From contig JAJXZM010000224.1 in the NCBI GenBank assembly GCA_021780055.1, positions 1-5,237 on the forward strand: a DNA stretch of 5,237 bases. Direction: 5' to 3'. The stretch comes from Acidobacteriota bacterium (GTDB lineage: Bacteria; Acidobacteriota; Terriglobia; UBA7540). The position numbers and the translations under genes were made by a program. Shown here piece by piece: positions 1-5,021 of the stretch (the first letter of the stretch is position 1; each line of letters opens with the position of its first letter). The notes beneath the pieces are model-generated. The model was not told the origin of the DNA. It saw only the letters and a list, made by a program, of their open reading frames with translations, and ran no database searches.

Positions 1-831
1 GTTCGCGCCTGGATTGTCGATGATCTTCTGGATAGCCAGGATCTGCTTAAGAGCTGTCGTGATAGCCGTTCGGTCAGCGGGTTTGAGAGAATTGTCCAGG
101 TAGACTGTTCTCGTCACCTCCGTCTGGTAATCGCGCCGGTTGGAAGGGTTGTCAGGAAGAACCAGGATGGTGTTTGCAGTGATCACCTTCCAGAAAGTAT
201 GAGTCTGCAACGAAAGAATGTGCAGCGCATTTTCAATCGTCACATTATTCAGGTCCATTGAAACCGGCTGGGCCTGGAAGTCAGACGTGAAGGCAACATT
301 CAATCCAGCGAGTTTGCAGAGCGTCTCATAGACTCGTTTGCTGTCCGCGCTGATGCGGAAATGAGTTAGCGGTTCCTTCGGAAAAGGTTTCAGTTCGGGT
401 GTCGTGGACGCGGGCTGGCGCTCGCCGGCCTTGATGGCTGCTTTCAGACCATTCTCGCGCGCTTGCTTCACAGCGACTTCCTCAGCCAGTAAACGCTGCA
501 GTTGCTGTTTCGCAGCCTGGTTGCTGGGGTCTATGCTGAAGGACTTCTGGAATTCTCCGATGGCTTCCGCAACCCGCTGCTGCTTCAGAAGTTTCTTTCC
601 CTGTTCCAGGTGGAACAGGGAAGCTTCCATTCGCGCGTGCGTCTCCTGGAGCTGAAATTCGGCGTTTGCAGGTTCTGACTGGGCGGCCTTCTGGAAGTTG
701 ACCAGCGCCGTGTCCCAGTCCTTCATGAGTTCCGCTTTGCGGCCCTTCTGGAAGTACACGTTACCGGGAGCACAGGCTGTGCACACCAGCAATGCCGCAA
801 TTGCCACCCCGCCCGCAACGCGCCGCATCAT
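1..831 (-). CDS. Secretin (GspD/PilQ-like) with N-terminal TPRs, partial (3' end beyond left edge)
   Basis: These are the first 277 codons, open without a stop to the window edge. The family forms the outer-membrane channel of type II secretion or type IV pilus machines. Residues 1-20 are a basic start plus a hydrophobic stretch ending in Cys-Thr-Ala-Cys, so a lipoprotein signal with Cys20 is possible, although Cys at -3 is atypical. Two TPR-like units follow at about 27-58 and 75-107 (Asp-Trp-Asp-Thr-Ala-Leu, Ala-Glu-Ala-Ile, Asp-Pro-Ser-Asn). A charged linker reaches about residue 150. An STN (secretin/TonB short N-terminal) fold spans about 158-227, and a secretin N-domain begins near 238 (Arg-Thr-Val-Tyr-Leu-Asp-Asn). 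The C-terminal pore domain is not in view, so the secretin call rests on the STN and N-domain pattern. The start is the first of two tandem ATGs (831 and 828), with a GGGGAA ribosome site 9 bases upstream. A TPR-STN protein of another kind is the alternative. Confidence 0.85.
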   Translation of the reverse strand, partial: MMRRVAGGVAIAALLVCTACAPGNVYFQKGRKAELMKDWDTALVNFQKAAQSEPANAEFQLQETHARMEASLFHLEQGKKLLKQQRVAEAIGEFQKSFSIDPSNQAAKQQLQRLLAEEVAVKQARENGLKAAIKAGERQPASTTPELKPFPKEPLTHFRISADSKRVYETLCKLAGLNVAFTSDFQAQPVSMDLNNVTIENALHILSLQTHTFWKVITANTILVLPDNPSNRRDYQTEVTRTVYLDNSLKPADRTAITTALKQILAIQKIIDNPGAN

Positions 832-874
832 AAAGGACACTTCCCCATCAAACACATAGACTTTTATAGACTCC

Positions 875-904
875 ATTATCGGCGAAGACGTTGCCCGAAA
901 GCAA
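875..904 (-). promoter_or_regulatory. Candidate sigma70-type promoter for the secretin gene
   Basis: Read on the minus strand, TTGCTT (904-899) is followed after 18 bases by GATAAT (880-875). This places a start site near 868 and a leader of about 37 bases. The -10 matches the consensus at five of six positions, but the -35 only at TTG. A second AT-rich box, TATAAA (868-863), lies closer to the gene and could be the real -10. This is a pattern match only. Confidence 0.3.
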
Positions 905-973
905 GGGAACATATAGGTCGCGGGGCCCTCAAAGTAGCCTATCGAAGGAATTAACTAAGTAGGAAACTGATTG

Positions 974-982
974 TGATAAAAT
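974..982 (+). promoter_or_regulatory. Extended -10 promoter element for the DUF1059 gene
   Basis: TGATAAAAT fits the extended -10 form TGN-TATAAT with one mismatch. No good -35 hexamer lies 16-18 bases upstream, as is usual for extended -10 promoters. Transcription would start near 989, giving a leader of about 32 bases that includes the Shine-Dalgarno. It resembles the elements at 1930 and 3137. Confidence 0.4.
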
Positions 983-1007
983 GCAACGTGGGGTTCACGA
1001 TTACGAC

Positions 1008-1014
1008 AAGGAGG
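1008..1014 (+). promoter_or_regulatory. Strong Shine-Dalgarno that fixes the DUF1059 start
   Basis: AAGGAGG lies 6 bases before the ATG at 1021. The other in-frame candidates are a GTG at 973, which lies upstream of this site, and an ATG at 1015, which directly abuts it. Both are therefore unlikely starts. Confidence 0.85.
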
Positions 1015-1020
1015 ATGAAT

Positions 1021-1203
1021 ATGAGCAAGCTCTTGCGCTGTAGCGACTTGGGAACTAACTGCGCCAAAGAAATCCGTGCCGAGACCGAGGAAGAATTGAT
1101 GAAACTGGCTGCCGAACACGCGGAAAAAGATCATGGAATCAGCGTCGCCAGCATTCCTCCCGCAATGCTTCAGATGGTCAGAGCCGCCATCAAGGACGAA
1201 TAA
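1021..1203 (+). CDS. DUF1059 family small protein
   Basis: A 60-residue protein matching the DUF1059 pattern: Cys7 and Cys14 around a Gly (Cys-Ser-Asp-Leu-Gly-Thr-Asn-Cys), a charged helix beginning Ala-Glu-Thr-Glu-Glu-Glu, then His33 and His38-Gly39. The conserved two Cys and two His suggest a small metal-binding fold, but the family has no established function. There is no signal peptide or membrane segment, so it is probably cytoplasmic. The full length is typical of the family. The start at 1021 is chosen for the AAGGAGG 6 bases upstream; starting at the earlier GTG would add 16 residues that do not look like the family. The gene stands alone, divergent from the secretin and convergent with the Lys-rich protein. 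Its putative promoter is the extended -10 at 974. Confidence 0.85.
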   Translation: MSKLLRCSDLGTNCAKEIRAETEEELMKLAAEHAEKDHGISVASIPPAMLQMVRAAIKDE

Positions 1204-1347
1204 CAACACGCCCCGGCGCCCCATCAGAGCGGCCCAGCCGGAATGGGCAGCACTACTATTTATTGCCGGAACTTAGCTCCGGGGGAACCGCCAAGGCTTG
1301 GAAAGCATGAAATTTCTGCTCTTTAACCTGAAATCCGGGTCTCAATG
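1204..1347. other. Intergenic stretch between the DUF1059 gene and the terminator
   Basis: No convincing gene is present. Two short stem-loops can be drawn: GCCCA/TGGGC (1232-1248) and CCGGA/TCCGG (about 1266-1282). Neither has a following T-tract, so neither is a convincing terminator. They may stabilise the 3' end of the DUF1059 transcript, which would otherwise run about 180 bases to the terminator at 1386. Confidence 0.4.
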
Positions 1348-1386
1348 AAAAACCCCTGCCGGTTTCCCGGCAGGGGCTGTTTTTTT
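1348..1386. terminator. Bidirectional intrinsic terminator
   Basis: A perfect 10-bp GC-rich stem, CCCCTGCCGG (1353-1362) pairing with CCGGCAGGGG (1367-1376), encloses a 4-base loop. On the plus strand it is followed by CTG and seven T (1380-1386). On the minus strand the stem is followed directly by five T (the A-run at 1348-1352). It lies between convergent genes and can end both the DUF1059 transcript and that of the Lys-rich protein, whose stop codon is about 52 bases away on the minus strand. Confidence 0.92.
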
Positions 1387-1428
1387 CTCGCGGCTACAGA
1401 GCTTTACTTCCGTAACAGCGGCAAGCCG

Positions 1429-1641
1429 TTACTGGCCCGCGCCTTGCTCGGTCTTATGTTTCTTCTCTTTCTTGGACTTCTTTGTCGCCTTCTTTTCTTT
1501 CTTTTCCGTGTGCTTCTTCGCGTGTTTCTTGGCAGGAGCTGATTGAGCGGCGCCTTCAGCCTGGGCTTCCTGAGCAAAAACCGGCATCGACAGGGATACG
1601 GCGACCACCATAGCGGCCAACAGTGTCAAAAGCTTTTTCAT
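1429..1641 (-). CDS. Small secreted Lys/His-rich protein, acid-shock (Asr)-like in composition
   Basis: A 70-residue protein with a clear Sec signal peptide: Met-Lys-Lys, a hydrophobic core to about residue 18, and likely cleavage after Val-Phe-Ala (residue 23). The mature part of about 47 residues has a short Ala/Gln/Glu segment, then repeated Lys-Lys pairs separated by His, Glu, Ala, Thr or Ser (about 15 Lys), ending Glu-Gln-Gly-Ala-Gly-Gln. It has no Cys and no recognisable fold, and is probably disordered and strongly cationic in the periplasm. Ala-Lys-Lys-His-Ala-Lys-Lys-His closely resembles a repeat in enterobacterial acid-shock protein Asr, a periplasmic basic protein induced by acid. 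Such low-complexity similarity can arise by convergence. An AGGAGG lies 11 bases before the ATG, and the gene ends in a strong terminator. These features support a real gene over the opposite-strand reading. Confidence 0.8.
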   Translation of the reverse strand: MKKLLTLLAAMVVAVSLSMPVFAQEAQAEGAAQSAPAKKHAKKHTEKKEKKATKKSKKEKKHKTEQGAGQ

Positions 1642-1652
1642 ACTCGGAGGTT

Positions 1653-1658
1653 CCTCCT
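1653..1658 (-). promoter_or_regulatory. Shine-Dalgarno of the Lys-rich protein gene
   Basis: On the minus strand AGGAGG occurs 11 bases upstream of the ATG at 1641. The spacing is slightly long but the match is full, and no competing in-frame ATG exists nearby. Confidence 0.7.
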
Positions 1659-1817
1659 AACAGAATAAGGTCTTACGGTGAAAGGAAGAAGCACGAGTGA
1701 TGCCAAACGGAGCTTCGGCCGAAACCTTGCGTAGCACGGTGATTCAAAGGGAGTTCTGCCGCCTTAACAATCCGTCCCTTTCGGCCCGCCTCCGCGCGGC
1801 GTGTATCGCTATACGCA

Positions 1818-1837
1818 TTGGTGCGCCGCCGCACCAA
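1818..1837. repeat. Inverted repeat / hairpin upstream of the radical SAM gene
   Basis: TTGGTGCG (1818-1825) pairs perfectly with CGCACCAA (1830-1837) across a 4-base loop. There is no T-tract on either strand, so it is not a standard intrinsic terminator. It sits about 95 bases before the putative -10, rather far for a simple operator. It may be a regulator-binding site, an RNA hairpin or chance in GC-rich DNA. Confidence 0.45.
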
Positions 1838-1929
1838 CCGGTGCAATCGCCCTGCTTTAATCCGTGACTCTGTGCCGTCAGGAAATCCGCGCCGCAGCTT
1901 TTACCTTTTCCGCTGCCCGCAGTGGTTTT

Positions 1930-1938
1930 TGTTACAAT
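1930..1938 (+). promoter_or_regulatory. Extended -10 promoter element for the radical SAM gene
   Basis: TGTTACAAT matches TGN-TATAAT with one mismatch. It ends 12 bases before the ATG at 1950, so transcription would start only about 5 bases before the start codon. No recognisable -35 or Shine-Dalgarno is present, pointing to a very short leader or leaderless mRNA. The match to the element at 3137 supports it. Confidence 0.5.
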
Positions 1939-1949
1939 CATCACCAGCC

Positions 1950-3101
1950 ATGCCTGTCCCATGGGGAACACGAAGCCGCCCGATCTCCCGCGTCTTCCGG
2001 CCTGAAAAGCGCCTGAAGCTGGTGATTTTCTTTGTCACCTCCGTCTGCAATGCCAGGTGCCGCACCTGCTTCTACTGGGAGGAACTCAACCAGCGTGGCG
2101 ACCTGACGTGGGAAGAAATCCAGAAGCTTTCTGCAACCATGCCGGCCTTCACGGACCTGTGGCTTTCAGGCGGCGAGCCCATGTTGCGCCGCGAACTCGC
2201 CGACATCCTGAACCTGTTCTACACAAACAACGGAATCCGCTGGGTGAACCTGCCCACCAACGGCTTGCTGCCGGAACGCACGGCCGGCCAGGTGGCAAAG
2301 ATCTGCACCGACAATCCAAAACTTCAACTCGACCTCAATGTGGCCATGGACGGACTTTACGAAGTGCAGGATTCCATCCGCTCTGTCCCGGGGAATTTCG
2401 AGAAAACGCTGGAAACCCTTCAAGCACTCCAGCCCTGCCGTGAAAGATTCCCCAACCTGAGAGTGAACGTTAACACCGTGATCTGCGCTGAAAACTTTGA
2501 CAGCGTGCCGGAAATCGCCGCATTTGTCCGGCAGGATTGCCGGGTGGACGGCCATTACTTCAACATCATCCGGGGCAGCGCCAAGGACCCATCGCTCAAG
2601 CAGATACCCACCGAACGCCTTCCAGCGCTCTACGATGAAATTCGGAAAATCTACGCCCACTACGCGCGCATTGCCACGCGGCATTCGGGCGGCGTGGCCC
2701 ACCGGATTGGCCGCGCCTATTACGAGGGCGTATTGGCCTTCCACAACAAGGTGCAGCTTGCAAACATGGAATCGCCGCACCCCTGGCCCATGCCTTGCAC
2801 CGCGGGGGAGACATCCATCGTCATCGACTACAACGGCGGCGTGCGCGCCTGCGAACTGCGCGGCGGCCTGGGCAGCCTGCGCAACTTTGGCTGCGACTTC
2901 CAGAAATTCTGGCAATCCGAAGCGCGACGAAACGAGCCTGCATCCATCGTCCATGACCAGTGCTGGTGCACGCACGTCTGCTTTATCCACGACAGCATGC
3001 GCCACTCACCCAAGGCGCTGCTCTACGATGTTCCTCTCAGTTACCTGCAATCAAAACTCTCCCGGATTTCGAACGGCCACAAGCCGCGCCACAACGGATG
3101 A
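1950..3101 (+). CDS. Radical SAM protein with SPASM/twitch-like C-terminal domain
   Basis: A 383-residue enzyme. Cys33-x3-Cys37-x2-Cys40 (followed by Phe-Tyr-Trp) is the radical SAM [4Fe-4S] motif, followed by Gly-Gly-Glu-Pro at 74-77 for SAM binding, a Pro-Thr-Asn-Gly strand, and a Met-Asp-Gly...Asp-Ser-Ile-Arg region typical of the PqqE/MoaA/SkfB-like group. The C-terminal part has Cys283-x12-Gly-x4-Cys301, the opening signature of SPASM/twitch domains, then Cys338-x-Cys340-x3-Cys344 (plus Cys315), probably binding an auxiliary Fe-S cluster. This spacing departs from the classic seven-Cys SPASM. The substrate is unknown; relatives modify peptides or small metabolites. The start at 1950 is preferred because the upstream in-frame extension (to TTG 1818) lacks family-like sequence and covers the promoter-like TACAAT. 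The next gene, an exporter, starts 54 bases downstream and hints at a shared pathway. No RiPP precursor is seen. Confidence 0.92.
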   Translation: MPVPWGTRSRPISRVFRPEKRLKLVIFFVTSVCNARCRTCFYWEELNQRGDLTWEEIQKLSATMPAFTDLWLSGGEPMLRRELADILNLFYTNNGIRWVNLPTNGLLPERTAGQVAKICTDNPKLQLDLNVAMDGLYEVQDSIRSVPGNFEKTLETLQALQPCRERFPNLRVNVNTVICAENFDSVPEIAAFVRQDCRVDGHYFNIIRGSAKDPSLKQIPTERLPALYDEIRKIYAHYARIATRHSGGVAHRIGRAYYEGVLAFHNKVQLANMESPHPWPMPCTAGETSIVIDYNGGVRACELRGGLGSLRNFGCDFQKFWQSEARRNEPASIVHDQCWCTHVCFIHDSMRHSPKALLYDVPLSYLQSKLSRISNGHKPRHNG

Positions 3102-3136
3102 GCCCCCGTGCAATCGCTGGCGAACCCTCCTGCCCG

Positions 3137-3145
3137 TGCTACAAT
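3137..3145 (+). promoter_or_regulatory. Extended -10 promoter element for the MFS gene
   Basis: TGCTACAAT fits TGN-TATAAT with one mismatch and differs from the element at 1930 by a single base. It ends 11 bases before the ATG at 3156, predicting a leader of only about 4 bases, and no Shine-Dalgarno is visible. This would give the exporter, and perhaps the Mut7-C gene, their own transcript in addition to any read-through from the radical SAM gene. Confidence 0.5.
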
Positions 3146-3155
3146 CCGGCCATCG

Positions 3156-4463
3156 ATGAATGGAAAGCCAATCCACGTTCCCGTCACGGAGTCGCCGCGC
3201 GCGCTGCCGTCCGCCATGCACCTGCGCTATCTCTGGCTGCTGCGCTCCAACCACAATTTCCGCCGGCTGTGGCTGGCCCAACTGGTCAGCGAAATGGGCG
3301 ACTGGTTTTACAGCCTGGCGATTTATGACCTGTTGCTGGCCAGGACCCACCGCGGCTCAGCGGTGGGCTGGGCCATCATCATTCAAACGCTGCCGTGGTT
3401 TTTCATGACGCCGTTTGCAGGCTACGTCACGGACCGGTTTCCGCGCCGGGCGCTGATGATTGCCGCCGACATCTTCCGCGGGTTCATTGTGCTGGGCATG
3501 CTTCTGTCGCTGGTCTCCACGAACATGCGGATGATCTATCTGCTGCTCGGCGCGGAAGTGATCTTCTCTTCACTGTTTGAACCGGCCCGCAGCGCCCTGC
3601 TTCCCAACGTTGTAAGCAAACACGAAATCCTTCCCGCCAATGCCCTTTCGTCTTCGACGTGGGCGTTTGCGTTGGCCATCGGCGCGGCGCTCGGCGGAAC
3701 GGTGACGGCGCTGTTGGGGCGCAACATCGCGTTTGCCGTTGATTCGCTTTCGTTTTTCATCTCGGCGCTGCTGATCCTTCGCATTCGCGTCCACGAACCA
3801 CACGCGGCGCCCATGCGCAAACTCGCGGAGAGCGTGTCCGAAGCGGTGGACAGCGTGCGCGAGGGCGTAGCTTATCTTCGTGAAAACAGAAAAACATTGA
3901 CTCTCGTTCTGGCCAAGACGGGTGTGGGTTTTCTGGGCGGCTCGCTGTTGCTGCTGGTGATTTTCGGGGAACGCATCTTTCCCATTGAAGGCCACGGCGC
4001 TCTCGCAGTCGGACTGCTCTACGCCGCGCGGGGCGTGGGTTCCGCGATCGGGCCGCTTGTCGGCGACCGGTTAACCGGCGGCTTACAAGCCTGGATGTGG
4101 CGAAGCATCGGGATCAGCTTCTTCGTGACCGCTGGGGCCTACGTCGCCTTCAGTTGCTCGCCCACGCTGGTGCTGGCGCTGCTGTTCCTGCTGATCGCGA
4201 GCATGGGCACCAGCAACATCTGGGTGATGTCCACTTCGCTGCTTCAAATCAACACTTCGGACCGCATTCGGGGCCGCGTCTTCTCGGTTGATTTCGGCGT
4301 CTTGATGCTGATGATCGCCATCTCCAACTACCTGATGGGGCTGGGCCTCGATACCTGGGGATTTTCGGCGCGCGAGCTTGCGGCCGGCTTGGGATTGGTT
4401 ATGATTGTTCCAGGGGTCCTTTGGATGGCGGCGCTCCGGCGCTGGAGTGGCCGCGCCGACTGA
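3156..4463 (+). CDS. MFS exporter, EntS/DHA3 (MFS_3-like) type
   Basis: A 435-residue integral membrane protein, the usual length for a 12-helix major facilitator transporter. A short hydrophilic N-terminus leads to Asn-His-Asn-Phe-Arg-Arg-Leu-Trp and the first helix. The motif A loop Gly89-Tyr-Val-Thr-Asp93-Arg-Phe-Pro-Arg-Arg98 is intact. Phe-Glu-Pro-Ala-Arg-Ser-Ala-Leu-Leu-Pro (141-150) with a following Ala-Asn-Ala-Leu, Val-Asp-Ser-Leu-Ser-Phe-Phe-Ile-Ser-Ala near 195-204, and a late Arg-Gly-Arg-Val-Phe-Ser are typical of proton-driven exporters related to the enterobactin exporter EntS and macrolide efflux proteins. The substrate cannot be read from sequence. The ATG at 3156 is chosen for the -10 element 11 bases upstream; a GTG at 3108 or ATG at 3216 are alternatives. 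Its place after the radical SAM gene suggests, but does not show, export of that enzyme's product. Confidence 0.92.
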   Translation: MNGKPIHVPVTESPRALPSAMHLRYLWLLRSNHNFRRLWLAQLVSEMGDWFYSLAIYDLLLARTHRGSAVGWAIIIQTLPWFFMTPFAGYVTDRFPRRALMIAADIFRGFIVLGMLLSLVSTNMRMIYLLLGAEVIFSSLFEPARSALLPNVVSKHEILPANALSSSTWAFALAIGAALGGTVTALLGRNIAFAVDSLSFFISALLILRIRVHEPHAAPMRKLAESVSEAVDSVREGVAYLRENRKTLTLVLAKTGVGFLGGSLLLLVIFGERIFPIEGHGALAVGLLYAARGVGSAIGPLVGDRLTGGLQAWMWRSIGISFFVTAGAYVAFSCSPTLVLALLFLLIASMGTSNIWVMSTSLLQINTSDRIRGRVFSVDFGVLMLMIAISNYLMGLGLDTWGFSARELAAGLGLVMIVPGVLWMAALRRWSGRAD

Positions 4464-4501
4464 GCACCGTTCCCGATACGCGCCGTCACGAGGATTGCAG
4501 G

Positions 4502-4972
4502 ATGCCGAAACAACGCTTTGTTGCAGACCGCATGATAGGGCGCCTGGCGCGGATGCTGCGCCTGCTGGGATACGACACTTTCTACCAGCCCGAGCTGAAG
4601 CCGGCGGATCTCGCGGAGCTCGCCCTGCGCGATGACCGCACGATCCTGACACGCGGTGACACCAGCAAGCGTTTTCCAGGCGCGGACAATATCTTCAGCG
4701 TCAGGAGCGAACTCCCCGCCGAACAGTTGCGCGAGGTCATCGCAGAATTCTCGCTTGATACAAAATCCGGCCTGTGGACCCGTTGCACGGTCTGCAACGG
4801 CAACATCTCACCCGTGGCAAAGGAACAGATTAAAGACCTCGTCAAACCCAAGGTGTACGAACTTTACCCGGAGTTCTACCGCTGCGCGGGCTGCGGGCGC
4901 GTCTACTGGCGCGGGTCACACGTGGAGAAAATTCTGCAGAACCTCTCGAACGTTCTGGGACGGGAGTTGTGA
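4502..4972 (+). CDS. Mut7-C domain putative RNase (PIN-like, with zinc ribbon)
   Basis: A 156-residue cytoplasmic protein made almost wholly of a Mut7-C (formerly DUF82) domain. It opens Phe-Val-Ala-Asp9 and Gly-Arg-Leu-Ala-Arg-Met-Leu-Arg-Leu-Leu-Gly-Tyr-Asp, the family's hallmark, with Asp9 a likely acidic active-site residue. Ile-Leu-Thr-Arg-Gly-Asp (48-53) stands where relatives usually read Leu-Thr-Arg-Asp, so the second acidic residue is displaced by one position. Cys95-x2-Cys98 and Cys128-x2-Cys131 form a zinc ribbon, ending in the typical Tyr-Trp-Arg-Gly-Ser-His. The domain is named for nematode Mut-7; RNase activity is inferred from fold for bacterial stand-alone forms. The start at 4502 has GAGGA about 7 bases upstream; an in-frame ATG at 4421 would overlap the MFS gene and adds unfamily-like residues. 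It begins 38 bases after the MFS stop and is probably co-transcribed. Confidence 0.9.
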   Translation: MPKQRFVADRMIGRLARMLRLLGYDTFYQPELKPADLAELALRDDRTILTRGDTSKRFPGADNIFSVRSELPAEQLREVIAEFSLDTKSGLWTRCTVCNGNISPVAKEQIKDLVKPKVYELYPEFYRCAGCGRVYWRGSHVEKILQNLSNVLGREL

Positions 4973-5021
4973 TCCTGCGCCGCCGCGCACTTGCCACACA
5001 CGACACGTATGATGTCTGCTG

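Larger units (their letters stand above)
1642..1949. other. 308-base divergent intergenic region
   Basis: This lies between the Lys-rich protein gene (leftward) and the radical SAM gene (rightward). It contains the AGGAGG of the former, a 10-base perfect palindrome TTCGGCCGAA (1714-1723), an 8-bp inverted repeat (1818-1837) preceded by an imperfect hairpin (about 1799-1816), and the extended -10 element of the radical SAM gene. Open frames exist here on both strands. They lack ribosome sites and family-like sequence, so I regard the region as non-coding. I found no clear promoter for the Lys-rich protein. Confidence 0.6.

Noticed and set aside
404..655. A plus-strand 83-codon frame inside the secretin region
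   Set aside because: The minus-strand frame is open over all 277 codons with TPR and STN features; this frame has no ribosome site or motif.
1307..1348. A 13-codon plus-strand mini-ORF ending just before the terminator, which could suggest attenuation
   Set aside because: The only purine-rich run before its ATG is one base away, no regulatory codon run is present, and no gene follows on the plus strand after the terminator for it to regulate.
1345..1542. A plus-strand Leu/Phe-rich 65-codon frame that looks like a membrane peptide
   Set aside because: It runs through the terminator hairpin and is the complement of Lys codons (AAG/AAA read as CTT/TTT) in the Lys-rich protein gene.
1744..1971. 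A 75-codon minus-strand open frame in the divergent intergenic region
   Set aside because: It has no convincing ribosome site, no family resemblance, overlaps the radical SAM start and covers the inverted repeats and promoter-like element.
2166..3005. A 279-codon open frame on the minus strand opposite the radical SAM gene
   Set aside because: It is the antisense shadow of a GC-rich gene whose plus-strand product has clear radical SAM motifs; the antisense product has no recognisable motif or ribosome site.
4083..4652. A 189-codon minus-strand open frame spanning the MFS end and Mut7-C start
   Set aside because: It overlaps two well-supported plus-strand genes and its product is Arg/Pro/Ala-rich without any family pattern, as expected for antisense GC-rich DNA.
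4973..5021. A possible terminator between the Mut7-C and methyltransferase genes
   Set aside because: Only a 4-bp stem (GACA/TGTC) can be drawn and there is no T-tract on either strand.
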